This document shows positions 40,191 through 48,912 of a stretch of DNA of 64,000 nt, piece by piece; within the stretch, counting starts at the first letter, position 1, and each line of letters starts with the position of its first letter. Source of the DNA: Kineococcus terrestris (GTDB taxonomy: Bacteria; Actinomycetota; Actinomycetes; Actinomycetales; Kineococcaceae); assembly GCF_041020765.1 (NCBI RefSeq), contig NZ_JBEUEJ010000001.1. The stretch is one strand, 5' to 3'. Made by a program: the position numbers and the translations under genes. The notes under the pieces were generated by a model. The model ran no database searches, was not told where the DNA came from, and saw nothing but the letters and a program-made list of their open reading frames with translations.

Positions 40191-41143
40191 GGGCGGTCCT
40201 GCGCAGGCTGGCCTCGACCCTGCTCGTCCTGCTGGGGGTCAGCCTCGTCGTCTTCCTGCTGCTGCAGCTGGTGCCCGGCGACCCGGCCCGCGCCGTGCTG
40301 GGCGCCGGGGCCACGGCCGAGTCCGTGGCGGCCGTCCGCGCCGAGCTGGGCCTGGACCGGCCGCTGCCGGTGCAGTTCCTGGACTACCTCGGCGGGCTCG
40401 TGCAGGGCGACTTCGGCCGCTCGCTGACCGTCCAGCAGGACGTCTCGACGCTGCTGCTGCCGCGGCTGGAGAACACCCTGGTGCTCACCGGCGCCGCGCT
40501 CCTGCTGTGCGTGCTGGTCGGCGTCCCGCTCGGGGTGCTGGCCGCCCGCCACCAGTACGGCGTGTTCGACCGGGTCGCGATGTTCGTGACGCTCGCCGGG
40601 GCCAGCGTGCCGGTCTACTGGTTCGGCCTCGTCCTCATCGGGGTGTTCGCCCTGAGCCTGGGGGTCCTGCCGACGTCGGGCATGTACAACACCCGCAACC
40701 CGGGGGGGCTGCCGGACCTGCTGGCGCACCTGGTGCTGCCGGCGGTCACCGCGGCCCTGGTCCCGCTGGCCGTCATCGCCCGGATGTCGCGCAGCGTCTT
40801 CGTCGACGTCCTGCAGCAGGACTGGGTGCGCACGCTGCGCGCCTCGGGCCTGTCGGAGCGCTCGATCCTGTGGCGGCACGGGCTGCGCAACGCCCTGCCG
40901 CCCATCGTCAACGTCGTCGGCCTGCAGGTCGGCTACCTGCTGGGTGGGGTGATCTTCGTGGAAGTGGTCTTCGGGTGGCCGGGTCTCGGCCAGCAGCTGT
41001 ACACGTCCATCACGCAGCGGGACCTGCCGGTCGTGCAGGCCGGCACGCTGTTCGTGGCGCTGGCCTTCGTGCTGGTCAACCTCCTCGCGGACGTCGTGGT
41101 GGGGCTGCTCGACCCGCGCTCGCGCCGGGCGGTGACCGCGTGA
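40187..41143 (+). CDS. Dpp/Nik-family ABC permease B
   Basis: A 318-residue permease with six membrane helices; the N-terminal helix ends FLLLQLVPGDPARAVLG, the DppB/NikB signature. The EAA loop region reads LQQDWVRTLRASGLSERSIL (residues ~205-224). Start overlaps the binding-protein stop by 4 bases and the stop overlaps permease C. Confidence 0.93.
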   Translation: MRAVLRRLASTLLVLLGVSLVVFLLLQLVPGDPARAVLGAGATAESVAAVRAELGLDRPLPVQFLDYLGGLVQGDFGRSLTVQQDVSTLLLPRLENTLVLTGAALLLCVLVGVPLGVLAARHQYGVFDRVAMFVTLAGASVPVYWFGLVLIGVFALSLGVLPTSGMYNTRNPGGLPDLLAHLVLPAVTAALVPLAVIARMSRSVFVDVLQQDWVRTLRASGLSERSILWRHGLRNALPPIVNVVGLQVGYLLGGVIFVEVVFGWPGLGQQLYTSITQRDLPVVQAGTLFVALAFVLVNLLADVVVGLLDPRSRRAVTA

Positions 41144-42099
41144 ACCGCACCACGACGGGGACCGCCGGGGCGGACGCCGCGGCGCCGGCCGCGGCCGGGG
41201 AGGACGGGGTGCGCGTGCCTCGCCAGCGGGACCGCCGCAGCCCGCGCCGCCCCTCGCGCGCGCGGCTCGCGGTCCGGGCGTTCTGCCGCGACCGGGTCGC
41301 CGTCGCGGCCCTCGCGGTCCTGCTCCTGGTGGCGCTGGCGTCCGTGCTCGCTCCGCTGCTCAGCCCGTACAGCCCCACCGAGGGGGACTCCTCCCTGCGG
41401 CTGCAGGGCATCGGGACGCCCGGTCACCCCCTCGGCCTGGACGGTCAGGGGCGCGACGTGCTGTCCCGGCTGCTGCACGGCGGGCGCTACTCGCTGCTGG
41501 TGGCCGTCGTCCCCGTGCTGGTCGTCTTCCCCCTCGCCCTGGCGACCGGCCTCGTGGCCGGCTACACCCGGGGCCGCACGGGGGAGGTCATCATGCGCCT
41601 GCTCGACGTCCTGTTCGCCTTCCCCCTGGTGCTGCTGGCGATCGCGCTGGCCGCCGTCCTCGGCGCGGGCCTGGGCAACGTCATGCTCGCCATCGGCATC
41701 ACGCTCGTGCCGTACATGGCCCGCGTCGCGTACACGACGACGGTGCAGGAGGTCGGCAAGGACTACGTGGAGGCCGCCCGCGCCTCCGGGGCCCCCACCC
41801 GCGACGTGCTGCTGCGCGAGCTCGTCCCGAACGTCGTCTCGGCGCTGCTGGTCTACGCCACCACCCTGTGCGGCCTGATGATCGTGGTGGCCGCCGGCCT
41901 CAGCTTCCTCGGCGTCGGCATCGTCCCCCCGGCGCCGGACTGGGGGATCATGACCTCCGACGGCGCCGCCGTGCTCCTGGAGGGGAAGTTCCACGTGGCG
42001 ACCGTCCCCGGCCTGGCCGTCCTCGTCGTCGCCCTGTCCTTCAACCTCCTCGGTGACGGACTGCGCGACGCCCTCGACCCCCGCAAGCAGACGAGCTGA
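41140..42099 (+). CDS. Dpp/Nik-family ABC permease C
   Basis: A 319-residue permease of the DppC/NikC class. After a ~45-residue basic, Ala-rich N-terminus come FCRDRVAVAALAVLLLV and HPLGLDGQGRDVLSRLLHGG, the class signature. The EAA loop is VGKDYVEAARASGAPTRDVL. It ends LLGDGLRDALDPR as usual. An 11-base gap leads to the first ATPase. Confidence 0.93.
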   Translation: MNRTTTGTAGADAAAPAAAGEDGVRVPRQRDRRSPRRPSRARLAVRAFCRDRVAVAALAVLLLVALASVLAPLLSPYSPTEGDSSLRLQGIGTPGHPLGLDGQGRDVLSRLLHGGRYSLLVAVVPVLVVFPLALATGLVAGYTRGRTGEVIMRLLDVLFAFPLVLLAIALAAVLGAGLGNVMLAIGITLVPYMARVAYTTTVQEVGKDYVEAARASGAPTRDVLLRELVPNVVSALLVYATTLCGLMIVVAAGLSFLGVGIVPPAPDWGIMTSDGAAVLLEGKFHVATVPGLAVLVVALSFNLLGDGLRDALDPRKQTS

Positions 42100-42110
42100 G
42101 GGAGAACCCC

Positions 42111-43022
42111 GTGCGCACCGCGAACGCCACGACGAACGGCACGACAGGGGCGGGTCCCCTCCTGGACGTCCAGGACCTGAGCGTCGACTTCCACACCGAC
42201 ACCGGCGTGGTCCACGCCGTGCGGAACGTCGACCTGACGATCGGCCCCGGCGAGGTGCTGGGCCTGGTCGGGGAGTCGGGTTCCGGCAAGAGCGTCACCT
42301 CGCTCGCCGTCCTCGGCCTGCTCGGCACCCGCCGCGCCCGCATCACCTCCGGGCGGATCCTCTTCCAGGGCGAGGACCTGCTGACCCTGCCCCCGAAGCG
42401 GCTGCAGGCGCTGCGCGGCAGCCACGTCGGCATGGTCTCGCAGAACGCCCTCAGCGCCCTGGACCCCTCGTGCACCATCGGCGCCCACCTGGTGGAGGTG
42501 ATCCGCCGGCACCAGCGGCTGGACCGGGCCGCGGCCCGCGCGAAGGCGCTGGAGTCCCTGGAGCTGGTGGCCCTGCCCGACGCGGCCCGGCGCCTGCGCT
42601 CCTACCCGCACGAGCTGTCCGGCGGGCAGCGCCAGCGCGTCGTCATCGCCCTCGCGCTGGCCTGCCGCCCGGAGCTGCTGCTCGCCGACGAGCCGACCAC
42701 GGCGCTGGACGCGACCGTGCAGAAGCAGGTCCTCGACCTGCTGCTGTCCATCAACGCCGAGCTGGGCACCGCGGTCCTGCTGGTCACCCACGACTTCGGC
42801 GTCGTCTCGCACGTGTGCGACAGCGTCGCCGTCATGCGGCGCGGGCAGGTCCTCGAGCGCGGCGCGGCCGCGGCGGTGCTGCGCGACCCGCAGCACCCCT
42901 ACACCCGCGCCCTGGTCGAGGCGGTGCCCCGGTTGCGGTTGTCCGAGCAGGAACGGTCGGTGCCGCGGCAGCGGCGGCGGCTGCCGGAGTTCACCGAGGT
43001 GGCGGGAGGAGTGGGGGCGTGA
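42111..43022 (+). CDS. Dpp/Nik-family ABC ATPase D
   Basis: A 303-residue ATPase: GLVGESGSGKSVTSLAVLGL near residue 50, SQNALSALDPS (Q-loop) near 108, ELSGGQRQRVVIALAL near 166 and LLADEPTTALD near 190. It has the C-terminal HPYTRALVEAVPRL of the OppD/DppD class, but the cysteine-rich motif often found after it is absent. Confidence 0.93.
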   Translation: MRTANATTNGTTGAGPLLDVQDLSVDFHTDTGVVHAVRNVDLTIGPGEVLGLVGESGSGKSVTSLAVLGLLGTRRARITSGRILFQGEDLLTLPPKRLQALRGSHVGMVSQNALSALDPSCTIGAHLVEVIRRHQRLDRAAARAKALESLELVALPDAARRLRSYPHELSGGQRQRVVIALALACRPELLLADEPTTALDATVQKQVLDLLLSINAELGTAVLLVTHDFGVVSHVCDSVAVMRRGQVLERGAAAAVLRDPQHPYTRALVEAVPRLRLSEQERSVPRQRRRLPEFTEVAGGVGA

Positions 43023-43822
43023 GCGCGACCGTGCAGCCCCGCGGCCGGTACGAGGACCTCGTCGTCGTGCGCGACCTGCGCAAGACGTTCGGGGCGACCA
43101 CCGCGGTCGACGGGGTGTCCTTCGACGTCCGGCGCGGCCAGACGTGGGGCCTGATCGGGGAGTCCGGGTCCGGCAAGACCACCACCGCGCGGATGCTGCT
43201 GGGCCTGGAACCGGCCAGCGGCGGGTCGGTGGACTTCGACGGCACCGAGATCGTCCGCGCCCGGCCCAAGACCCTGCTGGCGCTGCGCGCCCGCATGCGG
43301 ATGGTCTTCCAGGACAACGGCTCGGCGTTCAACCCGCGGCGCACCGTCGGCGACCAGATCGCCTACGGCCTGCACCGCTTCGGCATCGCCGAGGGCCGCG
43401 AGGCGCGCCGTCGCGTCGTCGACCTCGTCGAGCGGGTCGGCCTGGAGGAGTCGCACCTGGGCCGCTACGTCCACGAGTTCTCCGGCGGCCAGCGCCAGCG
43501 CCTGGGCATCGCCCGCGCGCTCGTCACCGACCCCGACTTCCTCGTCCTGGACGAGCCGACCGCGGCCCTGGACGTCTCCGTGCAGGCGCAGGTGCTCAAC
43601 CTCCTGAAGGACCTGCAGGCCGAGCGCGGGCTGACGATGCTCCTGGTCACCCACAACCTGGCGCTGGTGGAGCACATGTGCGACCACGCCGGGGTGCTGG
43701 AGCGCGGCCGCCTCGTGGAGGCCGGGCCCGTGGACCGGCTGCTGACCGCGCCGCGGACGGAGACGACCCGGGTCCTGCTCGACGCCGTCCTGGAGCCGGG
43801 CGCGGCCGGAGCGCGCGCGTGA
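43019..43822 (+). CDS. Dpp/Nik-family ABC ATPase F
   Basis: A 267-residue ATPase: GLIGESGSGKTTTARMLLGL near residue 43, MVFQDNGSAFNPRRTV near 99, EFSGGQRQRLGIARAL near 155 and FLVLDEPTAALDVSVQ near 176. It is shorter than OppF/DppF at the C-terminus, a NikE-like length. The decisive context is downstream: its stop codon overlaps the ureE start (GTGA), so the transporter and urease maturation are translationally coupled. Confidence 0.92.
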   Translation: MSATVQPRGRYEDLVVVRDLRKTFGATTAVDGVSFDVRRGQTWGLIGESGSGKTTTARMLLGLEPASGGSVDFDGTEIVRARPKTLLALRARMRMVFQDNGSAFNPRRTVGDQIAYGLHRFGIAEGREARRRVVDLVERVGLEESHLGRYVHEFSGGQRQRLGIARALVTDPDFLVLDEPTAALDVSVQAQVLNLLKDLQAERGLTMLLVTHNLALVEHMCDHAGVLERGRLVEAGPVDRLLTAPRTETTRVLLDAVLEPGAAGARA

Positions 43823-44304
43823 GCGCCGCGACGGGGTCGCCGGAGCTGCCCGCGGCCCCGACGACCCTCACCGCCGTCCTCGGCCACGAGGACGACCCCG
43901 GCACCGCCGAGGCCCTGCACGCCCTGCGGCACGCCGGCGCCGTGGAGGTGCTGCACGTCGACGAGGCCGACGCGCCGCGCCGCCGGCTGCGGGTCGTCTC
44001 CGACCGCGGCCGCGAGTACGCCGTGGCCCTGCCGCGCGGCACCGGCCTCGTCGACGGGGCCGTCCTGCACCTGGACCCCGCGAGCGCCGTCGTCGTGCGC
44101 ACCCGGGCGGCGCAGCGGCTGCGCCTGCGCGCCGTCGACCCCGCGGCCGCCCTGCGGCTCGGGTTCCTCGCCGGTCACCTGCACTGGACCTGCGAGACCG
44201 GCGACGGCGTCCTGGACGTCGTCGTGCAGGGTCGGGCCGAGGACCACCTGGCCCGGGTGGCCGACCTGCTCGCCGCGGGAGCCGTCACGCTCGAGGACCC
44301 GTGA
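43819..44304 (+). CDS. ureE: Urease accessory protein UreE (nickel metallochaperone)
   Basis: A 161-residue UreE-like protein: an N-terminal beta domain (residues ~15-85, VSDRGREYAVALPRGTGLVD) and a C-terminal ferredoxin-like domain (LRLGFLAGHLHWTCETGDG). Histidines of GHLHW fall where the conserved metal histidine of UreE lies, but there is no His-rich tail. It hands nickel to UreG/UreC in the family. GTG start inside the stop of the ABC ATPase; stop overlaps ureF. Confidence 0.85.
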   Translation: MSAATGSPELPAAPTTLTAVLGHEDDPGTAEALHALRHAGAVEVLHVDEADAPRRRLRVVSDRGREYAVALPRGTGLVDGAVLHLDPASAVVVRTRAAQRLRLRAVDPAAALRLGFLAGHLHWTCETGDGVLDVVVQGRAEDHLARVADLLAAGAVTLEDP

Positions 44305-44981
44305 GCGCCGGACCCGCGGGCGGGGCGCGGCTGCTGGCGGCGATGGCCCTGGGCGACTCCGCCTTCCCCTCGGGCGCCCTCGCGTTCTCCTCCGGTCTGG
44401 AGGCCGCCACCCGCACCGGCGCCGTCACGGGGGAGGACGACCTCGCCGACTTCGTCGAGGAGCAGCTGCGCCACCGCTGGCACACCGGGGACCGGGTGCT
44501 GCTGGCCCGCTGCGCGCGCGATCCGGGGTGGGAGGGGGCGCTGCTCGTGGACGCCGAGGCCGAGCGGCTCGCCGTCGTCGACGTCCTGCGCCGCGGCTCG
44601 CGCACGGCGGGGCTGGCCCTGCTGGGCACCTTCGCCGCGCTGGGCAGCGCACCCGCGGCCAGGCTGCGCGCCGCTGCCCTCGCCGACCGGTCCCCCGGGC
44701 ACCTGGTCACCGCCCAGGCGGTGTGCCTGCGCGACGCCGGCCTGGGACCGGCCGAGGTCGAGGCGGTCTGCTGCTGGTCGCTGGTCGCCCAGCTGACCTC
44801 GGCCGCCGTGCGCCTGGGCGTCGTCGGCCACCTGGGGGCGCAGCGGGTCACCCGGCGCGCGGTGGCCGTGGCCGGCCCGCTGCTGGCGACCGCGCCGCCG
44901 CGCGAGCCCTGGACCGGCACCGCGCTCGCCGACGTCCTCGTCGGTCTCCCGGCCGGCGACGGCCGCCTGTTCGCCACTTGA
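44301..44981 (+). CDS. ureF: Urease accessory protein UreF
   Basis: A 226-residue all-helical UreF: LGDSAFPSGALAFSSGLEAA near residue 18 is the family signature, and the C-terminal VAQLTSAAVRLGVVGHLGAQ and the following region form the dimer/UreD interface. With UreD and UreG it loads nickel into the UreABC apoprotein. Coupled to ureE; a 22-base gap with AGGAGG precedes ureA. Confidence 0.92.
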   Translation: MSAGPAGGARLLAAMALGDSAFPSGALAFSSGLEAATRTGAVTGEDDLADFVEEQLRHRWHTGDRVLLARCARDPGWEGALLVDAEAERLAVVDVLRRGSRTAGLALLGTFAALGSAPAARLRAAALADRSPGHLVTAQAVCLRDAGLGPAEVEAVCCWSLVAQLTSAAVRLGVVGHLGAQRVTRRAVAVAGPLLATAPPREPWTGTALADVLVGLPAGDGRLFAT

Positions 44982-45003
44982 ACCCGCCCCACCAGGAGGA
45001 CGC

Positions 45004-45696
45004 GTGCACCTGACGCCCACCGAGCTCGAACGCCTCACCGTGTTCACCGCCGCGGAGTTCGCCCGCCGCAACCTGCGGGCCGGGATCCCCCTGAGCCACC
45101 CGGAGGCGATCGCCTACCTGACCGACGAGGTGATGCTCGCTGCCCGGCGCGGCGAGGACCACGCGGCGGTGCGCGACCTGGCCGGGCGGCTGCTGCGCGC
45201 CGACCAGGTCGAGCCGGGGGTCGCCGAGCTGTGCCAGGTCGTCATGGTGGACGCGCCCTTCGCCGAGGGCACCAAGCTGGTCGCCCTCTTCGACCCGGTG
45301 CCCGCCACCGAGGGGGCGCTCGTGCCCGGCGAGGTGGTCGTGGGGCGGGAACCCGTCGTCCTGCCCGGACGCGACGACCGCGTCGCGGTGCGGGTGGAGA
45401 ACACCGGCGACCGCGACGTGCAGGTGCGCAGCGCGACCCACTTCTTCGAGGTGAACCCCGCCCTGGACTTCGACCGGCGTGCCGCGTGGGGGCGCCGGCT
45501 CGACGTGCCCGCCGGGTCGGGTGTCCGGTTCGAACCCGGCATGCCCGTCGAGGTCCACCTCGTCCCCCTGGCCGGCGACCGCGTCGCGCACGGTTTCGCC
45601 GGCCTCGTCGACGGCCCCCTGGACGCGCCCGGCGCCTACGAGGCGGCCGCCCGCCGCGCCGCCGAGCTCGGGTTCCTCGGGGTGAGCGCCCCGTGA
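45004..45696 (+). CDS. ureAB: Urease gamma-beta fusion subunit
   Basis: A 230-residue fusion. Residues 1-~100 are the gamma subunit (LTPTELERLTVFTAAEFARR, then HPEAIAYLTDEVM); residues ~110-225 are the beta subunit (VPGEVVVG, then THFFEVNPALDFDR and RLDVPAGSGVRFEPG). The same fusion order is found in Helicobacter UreA. Strong AGGAGG upstream of GTG 45004. The stop overlaps ureC. The gamma part lacks nothing obvious, so a UreAB-C assembly is expected. Confidence 0.95.
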   Translation: MHLTPTELERLTVFTAAEFARRNLRAGIPLSHPEAIAYLTDEVMLAARRGEDHAAVRDLAGRLLRADQVEPGVAELCQVVMVDAPFAEGTKLVALFDPVPATEGALVPGEVVVGREPVVLPGRDDRVAVRVENTGDRDVQVRSATHFFEVNPALDFDRRAAWGRRLDVPAGSGVRFEPGMPVEVHLVPLAGDRVAHGFAGLVDGPLDAPGAYEAAARRAAELGFLGVSAP

Positions 45697-47399
45697 CCGC
45701 CGTCGGCCGCGAGCGCTACGCGCGCGTGCACGGGCCCACCACGGGCGACGTGGTCCGCCTGGGCGACACCGAGCTTTTCGTCGAGGTGGAGGCCGACCTC
45801 ACCGCGCGCGGTCACGAGCTGCTCGCCGGCGCCGGCAAGACGGTCCGCGACGGGGAGGGCTACCGGCCCACGTCGACCAGCTCCTCGGGGGCGCTGGACT
45901 TCGTCGTCACCGGCGCGCTGGTCGTCGACGCCGTCGTCGGGATCGTGCGCGCGGACATCGGGATCCGCGACGGCCGGATCGTCGGCGTCGGGGCCGCGGG
46001 CAACCCCGACGTCACCCCCGGGATCCACCCGGACATGGTCGTGGGCCACACGACCACCCCGATCCCCGGTGCCGGCCTCATCGCCACGGCCGGCGGCATC
46101 GAGACGCACGCGCACCTCATCTCCCCGCAGCAGGTGGAGCACGCGCTGTCCACCGGCACCACGACCCTCATCGGCGGCAGTCCCGGCCCGGCCTTCGAGG
46201 TTGCCTCCGGCAGCACGAGGAACCTCGGCCGGTTCCTGCAGGGCGCGGACGACTCGCCCGTCAACGTGGTCGCCTTCGGGCGGGGTTCGTCGTGGCCCGA
46301 GGCCGTCGTGGAGTCCGTGCGGGCCGGGGCGGGGGCGGTGAAGATCCACGAGGACTTCGGCGCGAGCCCCGCCGTGGTCGACGCCACCCTGCGCGCCGCG
46401 GACGCCCACGACTTCGCCGTCCACCTGCACACCGACTCGATCAACGAGTTCGGGTTCGCCGAGCGCACGCTGGACGTCATCGGGGACCGGACGATCCACA
46501 TGTACCACGTGGAGGGCGCCGGCGGCGGGCACGCTCCCGACATCATCCGCTGCGTCGGGCTGCCCAACGTCATCCCCGCCTCCACGAACCCCACGAACCC
46601 CTTCACGCCCGCGGCGCTGGAGGAGGGCGTGCCGATGACGATGGTCGCGCACCTCATGGACCCGGCCTCCCCGGAGGACGTCGCGTTCGCCGAGGCGCGC
46701 ATCCGGCCCGGCACGATGGTGGCCGAGGACTTCCTGCACGACTCCGGGGCGATCTCCGTGTTCGGCAGCGACACCCAGGGCATGGGCCGGGTCGCCGACA
46801 ACATCGCCAACTGCTGGCAGCTGGCCTCCGTCATGAAGGACCGCGTCGGGCGGCTGCCCGAGGAGACGACGCGCTGGGCCGACAACGAGCGCGTCAAGCG
46901 CTACGTCGCCAAGTACACGGTGAACCCGGCGATCTCCATCGGCGCCGCACACCTCATCGGGTCGCTGCAGCCGGGCAGGACGGCCGACGTCGTCCTGTGG
47001 CCGTTCGCCTCCTTCGGCGTCAAACCCTCCCTGGTCCTCAAGGGCGGCTACGTCGCGTGGGCGGCGCTGGGGGACGCCAACGGCAGCATCTCCTCCGCCC
47101 AGCCGGTCCTGCAGCGGCGCAACTGGGGGGCCATGGGCCGCGCCGCGGCGCGCACCTCGGTGAACCTCGTCTCACGGCTGGCCGCGGACGACGGCGCGGG
47201 GGAGCGGTTGGGCCTCAGCAAACCGTGCGTGCCCATCACGTCGGTGCGCGGGCTGCGCAAGGCCGACATGGTCCGCAACTCCCACCTGCCGGTGGTCGAG
47301 GTGGACCCGCGCACCTACGAGGTGCGCGCCGACGGCGTGCTGCTGCACGCACCGCCCGCCACCCGCGTCCCCCTCAACCGGAGGTACCTGCTGCGATGA
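45693..47399 (+). CDS. ureC: Urease alpha (catalytic) subunit, divergent flap
   Basis: A 568-residue UreC hydrolysing urea to ammonia and carbamate. Nickel ligands are retained: THAH (His139, His141), AVKIHED with the carbamylated lysine at 217 and His219, HVEGAGGGHAPD, and GSDTQGMG with Asp360. The mobile flap reads TMVAHLMD: the usual cysteine (position 319, same number as in Klebsiella) is Ala and the second histidine of the CHH pair is Leu, while catalytic His320 stays. Other canonical words are shifted too (HTDSINEFGF, FVEVEADLT). It belongs to a divergent UreC branch. Coupled to the gamma-beta fusion before and ureG after. Confidence 0.95.
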   Translation: MTAVGRERYARVHGPTTGDVVRLGDTELFVEVEADLTARGHELLAGAGKTVRDGEGYRPTSTSSSGALDFVVTGALVVDAVVGIVRADIGIRDGRIVGVGAAGNPDVTPGIHPDMVVGHTTTPIPGAGLIATAGGIETHAHLISPQQVEHALSTGTTTLIGGSPGPAFEVASGSTRNLGRFLQGADDSPVNVVAFGRGSSWPEAVVESVRAGAGAVKIHEDFGASPAVVDATLRAADAHDFAVHLHTDSINEFGFAERTLDVIGDRTIHMYHVEGAGGGHAPDIIRCVGLPNVIPASTNPTNPFTPAALEEGVPMTMVAHLMDPASPEDVAFAEARIRPGTMVAEDFLHDSGAISVFGSDTQGMGRVADNIANCWQLASVMKDRVGRLPEETTRWADNERVKRYVAKYTVNPAISIGAAHLIGSLQPGRTADVVLWPFASFGVKPSLVLKGGYVAWAALGDANGSISSAQPVLQRRNWGAMGRAAARTSVNLVSRLAADDGAGERLGLSKPCVPITSVRGLRKADMVRNSHLPVVEVDPRTYEVRADGVLLHAPPATRVPLNRRYLLR

Positions 47400-48058
47400 G
47401 CGCCCCCACCCCGGCCACCCCCGCCCCGGCCACCCCCGCCCCGGCCGCCGTCCCCGGCGCCGCCCGCGTCGGCATCGGCGGCCCCGTCGGCAGCGGCAAG
47501 ACCGCGCTCGTCGAGCGGCTGCTCGCCGAGTTCGCCGCGCGCGGCACCGTCGTCTCCGTCATCACCAACGACCTGGTGACGGCGGAGGACGCCGAGCGGG
47601 TCCGCCGCTCCGGTCTGGTGGACCCCGAGCGGGTCGTGGCCGTCGAGGCCGGCGGCTGCCCGCACACGGTCATCCGCGAGGACCCCTCCCTCAACCTCGC
47701 CGCCGCCGACCGCCTCGAGCAGCGCTTCCCCGACACCCGCCTGCTGCTGCTGGAGAGCGGCGGGGACAACCTGGCCTCGACGTTCTCCCGCGACCTCGTC
47801 GACTACTGGATCTTCGTCATCGACGTCGCGGGCGGCGACGACATCCCCCGCAAGCGCGGCCCCGGGGTGCTGCGGGCGGACCTGCTCGTCGTCAACAAGA
47901 CCGACCTGGCCCCGCACGTGGGCGCCGACCTGCCGCGCATGCTCGCCGAGGCCGAGCAGGTCCGCGAGGGCCGACCTGTCCTGCGCACCGACCTGCGCGC
48001 CGGGCACGGGGTCGCCGCGGTCGCCGACGCCCTCGAGCGCGACGTCCTCTTCACGTGA
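47396..48058 (+). CDS. ureG: Urease accessory GTPase UreG
   Basis: A 220-residue SIMIBI GTPase. After a Pro/Ala-Thr N-terminus (PTPATPAPATPAPAA, from a 15-base DNA repeat) comes IGGPVGSGKTALVERLL at ~27-43, VITNDLVTAEDAE near 55, GGCPHTVIREDPS, the CPH nickel-binding motif, near 85, and VVNKTDLAPHVG near 167. GTP hydrolysis drives nickel delivery. Most UreG proteins have a Thr-E-D block after CPH (e.g. CPHTAIRED), kept here. ATG start overlaps the ureC stop. Confidence 0.95.
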   Translation: MSAPTPATPAPATPAPAAVPGAARVGIGGPVGSGKTALVERLLAEFAARGTVVSVITNDLVTAEDAERVRRSGLVDPERVVAVEAGGCPHTVIREDPSLNLAAADRLEQRFPDTRLLLLESGGDNLASTFSRDLVDYWIFVIDVAGGDDIPRKRGPGVLRADLLVVNKTDLAPHVGADLPRMLAEAEQVREGRPVLRTDLRAGHGVAAVADALERDVLFT

Positions 48059-48912
48059 GCGGCGACCCCCCGCCCGACCTCGGCGTCGACCTGCTGCTCG
48101 AACCCGTCGGTGGCCGGATCCGTCTGCAGCGCAGCGTCTCCCGTTGGCCGTCGCTGGTGCAGAAGCTGTTCCGCGACGACGCCGACCCGCTGTGCGGGAC
48201 GGTCGTCGTCCAGCAGTCGGGCGGCGGACTGCACCCCGGGGACGTGCGCTCGACCCGCGTCGCCGCCGCCGGCGGCGTCCGCGCCCGGGTGGTCGGCCAG
48301 GGCGCCACGCTCGTGCACGCCGTGCCGGGGCGCCCCGGGCCGCTGGAGACCGCGGAGCTGACCGCCGCCGGCGGGGCCGTGCTCGTGCACCACCCCGAGC
48401 CGCGCGTCGTCCTGCCCGGAGCCGTCCACCGCGCCCGGACCGCGCTGGCCGTCGACGCGACCTCGACGGTCGTGGCCGTCGAGGCGCAGGTCCTGCACCC
48501 CGGGTGCCTGCGGCCCGCCGGCGCGGCGGACGGCGGGGCGGGAGGCGTCGACACGCGCAGCGTCGTCGAGGTGCGGGTCGGCGGCGAGCTGCGCGCCGTC
48601 GACCGGACCGGTGTCCAGGGCCTGCCGGCGTCCGTCCGCCGGTGGCCGGCGCAGGCCGTCGTGCACGTCGTCGGCGCACCGGCCCCCGCGCCGGTCGTGC
48701 CCGCGGTGGACGGGAGCCTGGCCGCGGTCTCGGCGCTGCCCGGCGGGGCCGGGTGGAGCGCGCGGGTCGTCGCCGTGGACGGCCTGGCGCTGCGGCGGTG
48801 CCTCGACGCGGTCCTCGCCGCCACCGCCGCCGGGCTCAGGCCGACAGGAGCAGCCCGTCGCGCACGGCCCGCGTCGCCGCCTCCGTCCGGCTGCGCGCGC
48901 CCAGCTTCGTGA
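48055..48912 (+). CDS. ureD: Urease accessory protein UreD/UreH
   Basis: A 285-residue UreD-like scaffold, mainly beta-sheet: DPLCGTVVVQQSGGGLHPGD near residue 41, LVHHPEPRVVLPGAVHRARTAL near 108 (the family's PxPxxxPFxxA region, degenerate) and RSVVEVRVGGELRAVDR near 165. Coupled to ureG by GTGA and last gene of the 11-gene operon. The last 25 codons overlap the 3' end of the opposing LuxR gene and encode a low-complexity Arg/Pro/Ser tail. Confidence 0.85.
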   Translation: MSGDPPPDLGVDLLLEPVGGRIRLQRSVSRWPSLVQKLFRDDADPLCGTVVVQQSGGGLHPGDVRSTRVAAAGGVRARVVGQGATLVHAVPGRPGPLETAELTAAGGAVLVHHPEPRVVLPGAVHRARTALAVDATSTVVAVEAQVLHPGCLRPAGAADGGAGGVDTRSVVEVRVGGELRAVDRTGVQGLPASVRRWPAQAVVHVVGAPAPAPVVPAVDGSLAAVSALPGGAGWSARVVAVDGLALRRCLDAVLAATAAGLRPTGAARRARPASPPPSGCARPAS

